This document shows, one piece after another, positions 23,160-35,799 of a DNA stretch of 64,000 bases. Where the stretch lies: contig JAURVB010012860.1 of the NCBI GenBank assembly GCA_033002965.1, forward strand, positions 62,001 to 126,000, written 5' to 3'. Position 1 is the stretch's first letter. Each line of letters begins with the position of its first letter. Both the position numbers and the translations under genes were made by a program. The notes below the pieces were generated by a model. It worked only from the letters and a program-made list of their open reading frames with translations, did no database searches and was not told the DNA's origin. This DNA is from Piper betle (Eukaryota > Streptophyta > Magnoliopsida > Piperales > Piperaceae).

Positions 23160-25110
23160 ACTACTGGAAGGTGTAACTGCGTGACGAATTTACCCTCCTT
23201 GTCGGCTTCGCCCGGCGACGTGAGGTCGAGATAAGAAAGGGTAGATCGGGTAATTACCTTTGATGACGTGGATTTTTCTGATGCGTCCGATGGGAGAGAC
23301 GGACAGATGTATGGTCGATATTGTCCCACGGGAGATTATTTTCCGTGTTGAGATTGGAATAAAAGATATTTTCGGCGCTTTGATTTGTGGTGGCGAATTA
23401 TCAGGGAGAAAAATACAGTTTTTATTTTATTTATTCGAAAATTGTATTTTGTAATTAATTGATGGATGCAAGTGCGACACTAAAAGTTTCTTTCCAAATG
23501 AATTGTAAATGATGAATAAATATAACTCTGTAAGAAATTATAATGCAAAATAATGTTGGATGAACCTTGTAATGTCTTGATCGTTTGACTAGTTTGTAAT
23601 ATTATATTCAAGTAATTAGTTATCATGGCTAAATTTCATAGTAATTGCTTCGATATTAAATTGTACCAAAGAAAGAAATTTATAAAATGTGTGATGACAT
23701 GCTGATTATAATATTAGTCTATAAATATGTGATTAATTGTGTGAAAAGGTGTGATTTTTTATTAGATTGAGTAATGAAGTCCAATTAGGAAGAAAAGGAT
23801 GTAATAGTAAATGGGTACGTGAACCAAACAAAAGATGATTGGCCGGGATGCCGTACGCCTTGTGATTCACGTTTACAACCACTTATTATTTTAATGTATA
23901 TATAACACGTGTCTGCATGTTATCACCGGACTCTTCGTGGATGACACGGCAGCCCGCCTGGTTGGATTCCACATTAGATTTTTTGGTCCCACGTAAAAAA
24001 CGTATATATGTCATGGAATAATGGGCGAATGTTTTATTTATTTTCGCTTATGAGATGTATGCTATATTGGTAAAAAACAAATGAACGAAGGATAGCCGAG
24101 CATTAACGGCACTGCAAGCAAGAAACGAATGGCTTCCGATTCGAGTCTCTTACCTGTGGAAGATTAGAGATCGGGAAGAAGCCAGGAAGCAAGCACAGAG
24201 GCAAAAGAGGGTATCAGGAGTCTAAAGAAGCTAAAGTTAGTTCTGGAGTATTTTTACGTTTAGCTCGTTTTTGTTTGAACTAGTATTTATTAATTTTATA
24301 TTTAAAAAATATTTGGTTTAAAATAAATAATTTGTTGAACAACTAACAGAAATTGAGTTAAAGGAATATTCGGCTCGGTTTGGCTCTAAACTAGAGTTTA
24401 ATATATTCAAATTCGAATAAATATTTGGCTCAACTCAATTCGTCAATATTATTGAGGTCACATTAAACTTATATAGTGTTAAAAGAAATTTTTAATCTTA
24501 TATAAATCAAGTACGAGTCAAACACAAATATTTGTTCGACTTATTTTTGGCTCGAAAATATAGCGAGCTAAACACAAGCTAAGTCCAAATAATATAAATT
24601 TTAAATAAGGTTGGCTCAACCCATAATATATTAAAATTCATATCAAATTCAAATATAGCCTAGCTCAGTTCGTTTACACACCCGTAGTGAGTACCACTTA
24701 TGTACCCGTGTCCATTGATAATAAACTCCCCAAGAAGTACGATTCTCGGGTTGGCTAGCGAGTTGGGAATTGGCTAAAAAGAACGCAAATAGAATCATGC
24801 AACAAGTAGCAGCTGCTTGCAAATTTTGTTGGAGGTATTCGTTCTAGAATCGTTTGCCTGATCCAGTAAATATGCCAGAGTCTCAAACAGTTGCTCTACT
24901 ATATATAAAAGAGGTCACTATTAAATCTGACCAATAATAACTTCAAATTAATAGCAGAGTTTGTGTACGTTTCCGGAACAGATATGTACCAGTAATGTAT
25001 AAATTGTAATGCGTCTATAAGCCAGTATGTATATGTACCAGCAGCAGCAGTTGTATGCATGTGGGTGAAGTTCAGAAATTATTATTATGGTGGATATATG
25101 ACGTTTGTGA
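23160..25110. other. Gene-free intergenic stretch with a family 1 repeat remnant
   Basis: The left part is presumably the promoter of the minus-strand gene at 22601-22965. About 24250-24690 carries a degraded copy of the GAGCC-rich dispersed family, ending in GTTTACACACCCGTAG. The remainder shows nothing recognisable. Confidence 0.45.
24250..24690. repeat. Family 1 dispersed repeat, degraded copy
   Basis: GGCTCGGTTTGGCTC, AGCGAGCTAAACACAAGCT and the end TCGTTTACACACCCGTAG match the pattern of the copies at 30640-31181 and 50600-51102. Confidence 0.5.
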
Positions 25111-25120
25111 TGCATACGTA

Positions 25121-28100
25121 CTAACTAAAGGGCTTGTAAGGCGTCGCCGGCGGCCATGGAGCTGCAAGGGGTGGCGAGGGCCAGCCAGGTGTTGGGGAAG
25201 CCGTCTGAGTAGCACTCGTGATGCAGCTGCTGCTGCCAGCGCCGTCCTGCACACTTTTCACGTACGCCTCCTGCAAAGAGGCAACGACATACGACGGGGA
25301 TCACCAAACACATGATTTCAGAGTTGACAGCTGAAACCATCATTTCCCTGACAAGCCCATATTTTTCCTGTTGGAAATTTGTGCAACCTATTTGGGCTCA
25401 TCGTAATGTTTCTGTAAGTTGATAATGATGGCAAGCAGCAGAGACAAGAAAAGAAAAGGACAGACTTAAGAGAAAAACCGACCGACCTTGGGAAGCTGGT
25501 AAGAGTGATCAGTAGTCATAAGATTGCCGGAAGGAGTCTTGCAAGGGACGGGCCTGACGGGGGACGAAGGAGTCGATGGCGTTGGAAGGGCGAGGACCAG
25601 ACGAGGGCCGGAGTTTGTGTTGGACTCGGGGGAGGTCGGGGTTGGGACCAAGAAGAGGTTCTCCACCGTCTTCTCAGTCTGGGAGCTGTCGATGGTCAAC
25701 ATGCTGTTGCTCATGTCGGGCCATAGGAAGGTACCGTGGGGCTTGCAGATTCTGAAACCGCTCCTGCGCACGCTGCTATATGTTTGGTTGCAGCTTCCTC
25801 TTTCCTGCTTGTCTCTTATTGCTGCTGCGCCCGTGCCAGGCCCTGATACTTGTGTTGATGGCGGTGGAGCTGTTGCTGATGCCTCGGTTGCTTCCTTGTC
25901 CTCATTATCTGCATTTCTTCGCCACCTTCCTACTTCTTCCTGCACCAACTCAAGAAAGCATGCTTTTTGTTATCCTTTAAGCAGTGAATAGCTAATTAGT
26001 GGCAAGAAACAGTGATGGGCTCAATGAGATCATTGTAACCTGGATGGCTTTTACGACTGATGATATTTCATGAGCCTGTTGTTCCAGACGTGTCTGCCGA
26101 GCCAGTAGACTCTTGTATCTTTCCTGTTACATGCAAATTGATACAGTGAGTTGGGAATGCTATTTCTGGGCTTAAGGATTTGTCCTGCCTTCTTTGCCTT
26201 GATGCGACAAAATATAAAATAGCCCAAAGTACTGTAAGGCCATTTTTATAAAATTTCCAAAATTAATTCCAGAATAACGCACTTTAAATTGTTTATGCAC
26301 ACGCCTAATGATGCATTGCTAATGATAAAACGGGTTTTCATCCCACTCATAACAGAAGAATTAAAGAAATTCTTATTAAAAGGTTAATAATTAGGAAACC
26401 TTGACAAATAATTAGCTAACCAGAATAGTTGATTAAAGTCCGTCGAGTTACATGCAAATTGATTTCTGTATGCAGTATTACATGAACGAATATATTAGCA
26501 GTTAGCACACACTATTTCAGAAGGTCGAGACTGCAATTTCCGATGAGAAAGCATTATAAGACTATTCGACGTGCGAGCTAGCAAGCAGATATTTTATGAT
26601 GTATGGGAAGGGCATACCTCCAATGAACCTCGACTTGATTCTTCACCAGACGGAGACGCCTTAAATGAGCTTGCATTTGCATCTTCTTCTTCTTCTTCAT
26701 CAAGGGTGGGGGCCGGAAGCATCAACAACATCTTTCTATTTATAGAGAACGAAAAGCACCATTTTAAGTGCAACAAACTCTAAGCTCATAAAACTAAAAG
26801 ATATTTGCTAATCTAGTCCGCCGCATGTAACACCAAGGGTTGAGCTATCAATTCATAGGAACTGACCACATAAATCTATAGAAATATTGGCGATGAAGTT
26901 ATAGGAAGAAGAACCAGACATACTTCTTGAGGTTCTCAACCTCTTCCTTGAGCTCGTTTAACTGACGAACAGCCTCGGGGTCCTGGTATGGATTGTCCCC
27001 TGGTTTCCATCCGGGAGGAGGAACCCAAGCAGGGTCCTTCACCCCGGCCTGTTTCCTGAGATCGGCAAGCTCAGCTGGCTCGAGCCAGTACTCCATGGCC
27101 CCATTGGAGTTGTGTCGCCGGCAAAGCCTGTCTTCGTTGCTGGCATCCACCTTTCCGGCCATATGCTTTAGCAAGTGGTCTAACAAACCCGTATCCCCAA
27201 TATGTTTCCTTGCTTCGTTCCTCAGGTCAGGCCGCAGAATAGGGTTGCCAATAACAGCTCCGTTCTCTCTCATTATGTCCATGAGCTTCATCTCCGCCGC
27301 TTCGTACCTGCATCAAAGGAAACTGATTTATCAGTCAGTAAATAGTAATCTTTAAATTTGCTCGTGCACACCATGCATGACCCACAATTCTAGCAATGAG
27401 AACTATACTGTGAATAGCTTTCTGTAAAATTACCATTAGTTTTCAGTAAATGATCTACCACCATCTTCAAATTAATTGCTACGTTAACCCGAAACAAAGT
27501 GTAATAAATTCAAACTCCGGCTTTGTAAACGTATATTATTCTATGATAAAAAGTCTCACCTTTCCTTGGACCATCGATCCTTGGAGTTGATGAAGCCTAA
27601 TCTGCCTTTCTCGAACTTGGCCTTCTTCGTAATCCTCCCATTCTCTCCGATATCGGCCGTTCTCTTCCCAAGTCGATTCTCTCCGGCACTGCTGGAAGCA
27701 GCACCTCCGGCTGCGCCATAAGGGATCAATGACAGCAACTCCCCGCGGCGACGATTGGTGTACCAAACCTTCCTACGCATACCCCACCTCATCATCCCAG
27801 TGCAGAGAGTACAGACGTACTACCCCTCGACGTCTGCTCCACAGGGAAGGTGGAGTTGGGCTTGCTTATCAAGGGGTTCGCAGACACAACCCAGAAGTTT
27901 TTCTGGCGCTTCCTGTTCTCGACCTCGGGGGTAGGATTCGCCTTCCGAGAACTTTGAGTGCGAGGCCAGAACTCATAATAAGCTGCTCGTCGAGAGCAGG
28001 ATGCTCAAGCGTCCTGTGGCGAATCTCCTCCTGGAAGTAAACCCGAATGGAGTGCACGCTGGGGAACCGGACAGTGATATTGTGGTTGCTTTTCTCAGTC

Positions 28101-28874
28101 ACCTAGTAAAGCAAGCAAGAAACTTTTTAGCAGCTTTATTTTATGAGCGTTGCAGCAGAAGAGAAAACCAGAAGGATGAATATATATATATATATAGCAA
28201 CCAGAACAGCTCTTATGTTTTTGAGATGGATGGGTGGTTTCGGTGGGAGCTCGCTGTGGACAATTTCGTAGAAGCAACCGACAGCAACACCTGCAACATC
28301 AACTCACAAGATATACCAACTCCATGGTTATCTCAAACGGTGCAAAATAATGAACCCGAAAGCAATATTAATAGAGGTGGATATATCATATATATTAGAG
28401 AGGGAAACAAAGGAGGGACAGATTGATTACCTGTGCCGATTTCGGAACGTAGAAAAGCAGAAGACGCCCTCGTCTGTCTGGAGAAAGTGGGCTCTTGGCA
28501 GGTAAAGTTGTACTCTTCCTGCCCGCCGGAGCTGCCATTGATCCCCTGGAAAAGCGATCTGCACTCATTGCCGTCAGACCCTCCACCCTTCTCTGATCCG
28601 GTGTCCTCCTCACTGGTCTCTCTTTCTATCGTGGAATTGCCACTCCGTTGGGTAGTGGTGACAACGACATCCTTGGCCACTTTTGCATGGTCCTGCAGAT
28701 AGATCGTCGGCGATGGTCGAGTTCAGATTCTTGTAACGGAAGCAAAATTAATGCGATTGTAAAAGAGAGAGTGCTGTGTGTGCGGTCGCGCGCGAGAAAG
28801 AGAGAATGGTTTACAGCATCGTTGCCCAGACTCGAGATCGCAGATTCTACGACGTCGCCGGATGCCATGATCAT
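25121..28874 (-). CDS. AM1: DYAD/SWITCH1/AMEIOTIC1-type meiotic regulator
   Basis: Plant-specific nuclear protein needed for meiotic entry, sister cohesion and early prophase. Exons (minus): 28815-28874, 28431-28692, 28202-28290, 27560-28102, 26924-27307, 26618-26735, 26040-26123, 25487-25939, and a last exon within 25121-25270; about 710 residues. Family marks: GCFYEIVHSELPPK; VRFPSVHSIRVYF and EHPALDEQ in exon 4; MRWGMRRKVWY; the core NPILRPDLRNEARKHIGDTG and LLDHLLKHMAGKV in exon 5; a coiled coil across exons 5-8; GFRICKPHGTFLWP in exon 8. Exon 4 changes frame twice, near 27927-27939 and 27796-27798, both at short G/C runs; adding one base at each gives the length needed to join exon 5 in phase. 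The last exon is uncertain: an acceptor before 25270 gives an Ala/Ser/Pro-rich tail, and one before 25253 gives a tail containing TWLALATP, which looks more family-like. The start could be 28868. Confidence 0.85.
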
Positions 28875-28879
28875 GCGGT

Positions 28880-30640
28880 TTTAAAGCTGCAAATTGCACC
28901 AGAATATGATTAATCAACTACTGCGATGGATGGGAAGGAGATATATATATAATCAGTAATGGTTATGGGGGCAAATATAGATTTTAAAATCATGTTCATG
29001 CTTCAAAACTGTCTTTTTTGTGTCAGACCTTTTAGGGTTGTGGTTAAAACAAAAGTCTTTCAAAAAAAGGGTATGAACAACAAAGATGAAGCATCAACAT
29101 ATATTCTACCTACTGTAATTTAGAGCTTTTAAGAAATCTAGGAACAACTTGATTACATAGAGTTGATTGATCCCGATCTAGAAACAAGTTAATTAACAGA
29201 TGCTAATTAATGCTGTTGTATGTAAAAATATTCAATTTAGAGACAAGCAAAATGAGATGTTGCTACATTTATCGAATTCGATTCACAATTCCCAAAGTTG
29301 CTACATTAAATTAATCTGAATTTCGGGATCTCACAGGAACATAAAATGATTCGTTCTCGAAATTTAACCATAAAAACAACGACGCTTTCCAAGTTTGTGA
29401 TCATTAAACGCATGTAAGACCTTGAACAATCCAAATTTGTAAGATCAAACGAAGTTGAGGTCTCAACTGTACCAAAAACAAGTAAGATCAATTGAAGCCA
29501 CTTCAAATTATCATCATCTAGAACAAGGAAAAATTTGAAATTCGAGGACACTAACATTAAACATAGTAGATTTTGGGCAAAACCCATTTCTGAAGAACTA
29601 CTGAGCCTAAGAAAGAAAAAGTGAGTTTATTTGTATCAAAAATTGGATTCCAGCAACCAAAATTGATCACTGATTGATCGTTCACCCACCACAGAAAACC
29701 AAATCAGTATCCGGAAAGTTAGCGAAATGCAGACAAAGATCAATTGACGAAACACTCAATTCAACCCGCAAACAATCAAACGAACTTCAATTGGAGCTCA
29801 GACTGACAAGCTGATCAAAACCAACTGCGTTCGATCACTATTAGATCATCCCCTACATACAACAAAACAATCAAAATACGCAAGAAACGTCGATCACCAA
29901 TTGCCATACACCCACCAATCAAACTCGCCGACGATCAAACCAAACTTCAATTGCAGAAGACCAAATCGACAAGAACTAACCAATCCGCAGATCATCAAAA
30001 CACAAACATCACCACAGAACTCCGAGTAACGCTTTGAATTACCAGAAACCGAACTAAAAGAACGAAAACCCATCTCCAAGCAAAAACCCATAATCATAAT
30101 AACGATCAAAACGAATCATTTCATGAACTTCCGAATCGGAATCAGAAACTTGAGCAACTGAAACGACATCGAGTACATCTTCACCGGGAACGTGCCAGCA
30201 GCCGGCCAGCTGGGTACGTAGAAATCGGTACGAGGGATGCAAAAAAGGAGAGATCTTTATTGGTTTGGAGGTTAGAAGGTCTGCAACAAGTTCTTTTGCA
30301 GAGAGAGAGATGAAGGTGAAGAAGACGAGCGAGAAATTCGGGGCGGGAAAGGAGGTTAGGAGCGAATCTCATCATTTTGGCGGCGAAAATGCGGTGCGTG
30401 CTCCGGCTCACGTGCGGTGACCGTTTTACTATTATAACCTTGCTTATAGCATCGAATTGCTGGGTTGGCACCGTGAGTAGTGGTTACCTGGGGAGGGGTG
30501 GGGGTATTTATGTCATTTTGCGGGATTGGTGGGAAGCACGCCTGCTTGGAGGTTGTTGTTATTTATTGCTTTAGGATCGTTTGGGAGGGACCATGAAATA
30601 TTTTTGAAAAATATAGTCTTTATAATATGCTTTTAAGTAA
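28880..30640. other. Upstream region of the AM1-type gene, possible 5' leader exon near 30.2-30.3 kb
   Basis: On the minus strand a CT-rich patch (CTTCATCTCTCTCTCTGC, about 30300-30317) is followed by open sequence to about 30180 with GTGAAG as a possible donor. TTTGCAG lies just before the coding start at about 28886. A non-coding first exon plus a 1.3 kb intron in the 5' leader is therefore plausible but unproven. No independent gene is seen. Confidence 0.3.
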
Positions 30641-31181
30641 CGGGGTAAACGAGTCGAGTCGAAAATGGTTGCTAGGTTTGAATTTGATATGATTTTTGAG
30701 AAGCATATTTGATCTTCTTTGAAAACTTAACGAGCTTTGATGTATAATGGGTCAAGCTCGAGCTCACCTAAAACTTATGGTATTTGGGCTTGACTTATAT
30801 TTAGTCTTACTATATTTTCGAGTCGAGCCAAGCCGACTTCAAATTGAGTGAATGTTTGTGTTTGGCTCATCTTTGATTTATATATGATCAAAAAGAATTT
30901 TATAACACTATATAAGTTTAATGTGACCTCAATAGTATTGACTAGCCGAGTCAAGCCGAATATTTTTTGAGTTTAAACACATCGAGCTCAAATTTGAATA
31001 TATCAAACTCGAGTTTCGAGTCAAACTGACCCGAACACTCCTTAGCTCAAGCTTTGTTCGTTGTTCAATGAGCTATCCATGTCGATCTAAGCATTTTTTA
31101 AAGCATAAAATTAACAAGCACGAGTTTAAACCGAATGTAAAATACTAATGAGTCAGCCTTAGATTTAGTTTATACCCCTAA
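30640..31181. repeat. Family 1 dispersed repeat, nearly complete copy
   Basis: Begins CGGGGTAAACGAGTCGAGTCG and ends GTTTATACCCCTAA, approximate inverted ends. The interior shares the order TTTGGGCTTGACTTATATT, AATGTGACCTCAATAGTATTGA and GAGCTATCCATGTCGA with the copies at 14626-17484 and 50600-51102. About 540 bases, no coding capacity. Confidence 0.65.
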
Positions 31182-31529
31182 TTTGTTCTTTATAAACACG
31201 AAGTAATAAAAACAAGAATGCAAAAATGCATATTAAAGTCGAAAATATATTCTATGAGGTTAAAAGAGGTGTAAGAGAAATAAATAAAAATAAAAAAAGA
31301 ATTAGAAGTAGCTTCCACATATTAGTTGAGTTGAGAAGAAAATATCAACACATGACATCAGGCGTTTCTCTAATCCTGTCTTCGGTAGTGTTTCATTGAT
31401 ATCCTACACACAAAAGAGAGAAAAACAAATAAATTAAACAACGGAAAACAAAATTATGCATGGAGGGAAGAAAAGGAAAAAAAATCTCCTTATAAAGCTT
31501 TTATTTTTTGGGTGGGGGTATGGGGGTTA

Positions 31530-31715
31530 GAGTATGTCTGCACTCTCTTCTCTTGCACTGGAATAATGAGGTTGGAAGGCTCGGTGCACCAATCGTCACG
31601 GCGGGGAGTTGCTATCAATATTGGTAACAGGTGGCCGTGGCCGCACCGGTGGTAGTGCTCCCAGTAGTTGCCGGAGAGGATCAACTTGTGAAGAAAAGGA
31701 GCGATTGTTAAGGCT
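31530..31715 (+). pseudogene. Decayed fragment of the AM1-type gene (exon 4), opposite orientation
   Basis: The plus strand carries CACCAATCGTCACGGCGGGG and AGTTGCTATCAAT, against CACCAATCGTCGCCGCGGGG and AGTTGCTGTCATT in AM1 exon 4 (about 27725-27765, minus). Further matches are TGCACTGGAATAATGAGG upstream and TGCCGGAGAGGATCAACTTG downstream. Deletions and stops destroy the frame. It lies about 2.7 kb upstream of the gene start and points the other way. Confidence 0.7.
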
Positions 31716-31719
31716 TTCT

Positions 31720-32850
31720 TGAAAACTATTTGAACGTGCGATGTTAATATCAATGGCTTAGCCTATTTATTTCCAATTTAATCATGGTTTACTTGATCGT
31801 GTTTGAATTTTGCTAATATCAATGGCTTCGCCTATTTTATTTTCAGTTTTAATATTAGTACGCGAAGAAAAATTTGAGACATGTATGAACTTCTATCGTA
31901 AACCTTTTATTGTAGTTTTGGATATTTAGACATGTATGGACTTTTATTTTATACAACTATATATTAGCAAACATATATCTTTTTAAGTAATTTTATTGGT
32001 TAATTTGCGTTGATATCATAAAGAATATGATTTTAAAGTTTTTAATAGTCAAGTTTACAAAATTATATAAGATATAACCATTTTTTAAAACTTTTATATT
32101 AATCATGGTCAAATTCCATCATTTTTATTTCATGATAAAAATACCCATAAAATTTATTTTTATTATAGATAACAGATAAAAGTTATGAATTTTACTAATT
32201 ATATATATATATATAAAACTAATAAATAATAAATATATTCCAAAAATATATTATTGTTGAGCTAAAAAGTAAAACATATTTTTTGAATTTTGGACCGTCA
32301 AAAAATTTTTCGAATTTTGGCCATCAAAAATAAAAATAAAATAAAACATATTTTTTGGTGTTTGAAATTTAAATTTGATATTGGCATATTTTATTAGAAA
32401 TTAAAATTTTTATTTCATCTAACATATTTTTATTATGAATAAGTTTTAAAAAGAATGAAATATCATTCATCATATAAATATAAGAAATATATATTTAAGA
32501 AAATTTGAAGTTAGAAAATATTATATGTCAATGAAATAAATATTATATCAATAAAATAAAATAAATAAAAATATGAGCCAAATATTCTTAAAATATATTA
32601 ATTGTCTATATATAAAACAAAAATTTGACACCTGGCTATATCTTATATAAATTTTAATTTTTGGTTATTTATGATAGATTATTTTCCCTTTTAAATATGT
32701 TTTACCCCTTAATTCGAACCTGTTTTTGTTTTCTAAAGAGAATGGGCCTGATATATGAAAATTGGGCTTCAAGTGCTTAACGGGCCCACGGTATAGGTCT
32801 ACTAGGCGTCACGGTCACGGTCACCGACTCGGAAGCGACCGTTCGGCGAC
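31720..32850. other. AT-rich gene-free stretch and promoter region of KDSB
   Basis: Very AT-rich, with short (TA) runs. No gene or named repeat seen. The final 100 bases become GC-rich and are probably the 5' leader of the next gene. Confidence 0.45.
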
Positions 32851-32854
32851 GGCC

Positions 32855-35799
32855 ATGGCGATCTGCTCGCCGGGATCGTCCTCGCCGGATACCGGCGGCA
32901 AGGCTGCGTGGATCGTGCACGGGTTGCTGGCCGGAGCGGCAGTGGCCGCCGCCGGCGCGTACGGTCTGTACTGGCTCCGGCGGGGCAAGTACCGGAGCCG
33001 GGTGGTCGGCATCATCCCCGCTCGTTATGCCTCCTCCCGGTTCCAGGGGAAGCCGCTAGTTCCCATCCTCGGGAAGCCGATGATACAGGTGCAAAGTTCT
33101 CTCTTTTCGCTTCCAGTAGTTGGCATTTAGCTAAAATGGTACTTGAAATGGGTGTAAAGATTGTGTTTTTGGTCGTCTTTGGCGGAACTGGGAGATCAGT
33201 ATGGGATTTTGGGTTATAATGTGAGTTTTATCAGTTGAAACTTTGATTGGATCTGGAAGAATTTCGTTTTTGTAATGTACAATAGTTCCTTAGTGTGGCT
33301 TGGTGCAAAAAATGCCTTGACTCCTGCAAGGTGGAGTTTAATGGAATTTTTTTACAATTAAGGCAGACTAGTCCAGTTAATCTTATACGAATGTTGCATG
33401 GTGATTTTATGATCTGTAAGTTTGAGAGTTGTGAGTCTTGTTAGTTTTGATGTTATTAAGTTTCTAAACCTTTGGTTTTGTCAGAAGGTTAAGTGTACTA
33501 TAAATACTGCTTTTAGGGTGAAATGAAAGTAACAGAGTTACTTAACGTGAGCCACAGCCTGTCCACAGGTGTAGGGGGCTTTCTTTGGGAAATTATCTGA
33601 GTGAAGTTTTGTTGTACTTGATTGGCTATTATCATTGAGCAATGTGTATGATTTTTGTCAAACTATACTCCTTTTCCTGTCCAATATGGAGATGTAGGAT
33701 ATTGTGATAGCACGAATAGTATCAATACTGCGTGCTTTTTAGGGTTCTTACTGATTTATATGCATACACAGAGCACTTTCATGCGATAATTAGACAATGG
33801 TTTGGGTAATTGTGTATTGTCATTAGTGACCATTTTGTTGCCATGTTACTGCAGAGGACATGGGAGAGAGCAAAACTGGCTACCACGTTGGATCAAGTTG
33901 GTATGGCACATTTGAAGTTGAAACTTAAGATGAAAATTGAACGTTGTTTTCCTCTGAAGATGGTTCAAATTTGCACATGTTTTTTTATCTAGTTGTGGCA
34001 ACTGATGATGAGAAGATCGCAGCCTGCTGCCGAGAATTTGGTGCTAATGTTATAATGACATCTGAATCTTGTCAAAATGGTATTGATTGTTGCTAGAGTT
34101 TGTCTGATTTTTCATTTGATCACTCACTGATTTCCTCACTTATCTTGGAATTAAGGAGCTGAACGTTGCAGTGAAGCACTTGAAAAGCTTGGGAAGAAGT
34201 ATGATATTGTGGTAAATATCCAAGGAGACGAGCCTCTGATTGATCCAGAAATCATAGATGGTATTGTTCAAGCTCTGCAGGTATATTTATAAAGGTTTCC
34301 ATTTTTTGTCAGTTCATGTTTTGCTTCATATAGATGTTGATAGTGTTACTCAGCTTCATGAGAGAAACTAGTTATTGTTCGATCTGGATTAAACTTATAA
34401 TTGTCTTATAGAGAGCCCCTGATGCAGTATTCAGCACAGCTGTGACAGATTTGAAATGTGAAGATGCTTTTGATCCCAATCGTGTGAAGTGTGTTGTCGA
34501 TGTACATGGCTATGCCATTTATTTCTCGAGAGGATTGATCCCATATAATAAGTGAGTATCTTATCCAAGTATGTTTTGCTTGGTTGGTATATTATATTCT
34601 AGTTCGCATGAGATATGCTTTATGGTTATCTTGCTTGTTTTATAATTATACAGAAAGGGAAAGGCTAATCCAGAATTTCCATATCTTCTTCACCTGGGTA
34701 TTCAGGTATGAAAAAATTTCATTGCATTATATTGGATATATAATTTCTATTTTTTGTTAAAAAAAAGTTTGTTAAGGTAAGAACACAGGATTTTAGGACG
34801 AGAAGGTGAATGTTTCTGGTTGTAAATGTCATAAGCAACTTGTCTCTTAGGTAAATTCGTAGTCAGTCTTTTACATTAAGCTCATTCTTCTTCCTAAACA
34901 GAGCTATGATTCAAAGTTTCTGAAAATATATCCCCAGCTTCCACCAACTCCCCTGCAACTGGAGGAGGATTTAGAACAGCTGAAGGTTCTTGAAAATGGT
35001 TACAAAATGAAGGTACAGTAATGCAGAGTAATAGTGTTTTTTGAACCTCCATCATCGTCTCTTAACAAATGGCTGATCTCTTTGGCTTTTTTTTTCTCTT
35101 TGTGACACTTAACGAACCAATTTTAAAATTGTGACAAACACATAATTTCCTAGTGTGTTGCTCTGAATTGTGTATTGTTTTGTCTTCATGTCAATTCATT
35201 TCTTCTATCTGTTCTTGAAGACCATCTATATTTTATAGCTTTCATGAAAATCCAGGACTGTATCAATGTAAAATGATTGATATGATGATAGACTTCTTTT
35301 CTCCCTTTTGGCTATACAATTTGTCTGATTCTGGCATAAAGTTTAATAAGGTATCTGTGGTTCATCTAGAAGCATCCGAGGGTGGTAGTTTTGTCGTATT
35401 TGGTGGAATTGCTGGAGTGAATCACATCTCTAGATTTTATTGAGCTAAAAGTGTCAAGTGCTAAAAACTGTGAATGGTTAGCATGAATATAATAATCTGA
35501 CTAGAAACATCCAAGGGTTTGTTCACACTGCATTGATACGTTGAACACTGAACGCCATTATTACATTTAGCCATTTAGATGTGTGCGCTGGTTCTCAGGT
35601 GTTCTATTGACATTTGTTCATGTAGATTTCCTTGCCAGTCTTACTTGAATTAAGAATTTTTACCATCTTATATTGACATCTTTTTTCTTGATCCTGCTTC
35701 TTGTAGGTTATCAAGGTTGCCCATGATGCTCATGGAGTTGACACTCCAGAAGATGTTGAAAAGATTGAGTTATTGATGCGGGAAAGAAATATATCCTAA
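32855..35799 (+). CDS. KDSB: CMP-Kdo synthetase (3-deoxy-manno-octulosonate cytidylyltransferase)
   Basis: Activates Kdo with CTP to CMP-Kdo, the donor for Kdo in pectic rhamnogalacturonan II; the Arabidopsis enzyme is membrane-anchored and mitochondrial. Eight exons with GT-AG introns in consistent phase: 32855-33088, 33855-33900, 33993-34079, 34156-34280, 34412-34551, 34654-34705, 34902-35012, 35707-35799; 295 residues, close to the family length. Seen: an N-terminal membrane anchor (about 19-40), the nucleotide-binding GIIPARYASSRFQGKPL (about 52-68), VVATDDEKI, NIQGDEP (143-149, with the metal-binding Asp), FSRGLIPYN, HLGIQ, and a VDTPEDVEKI tail. The ATG at 32855 is chosen because the following residues align with known starts; an upstream in-frame ATG at 32762 adds a non-conserved basic stretch. 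This is the only long multi-exon gene here without a frame break. Confidence 0.95.

Noticed and set aside
25505..25991. Plus-strand frames of 73-155 codons
   Set aside because: Antisense to AM1 exon 8, which has clear family motifs on the minus strand.
28001..28426. 141-codon plus-strand frame
   Set aside because: Antisense to AM1 exons 3-4 and runs through an intron with a TA repeat.
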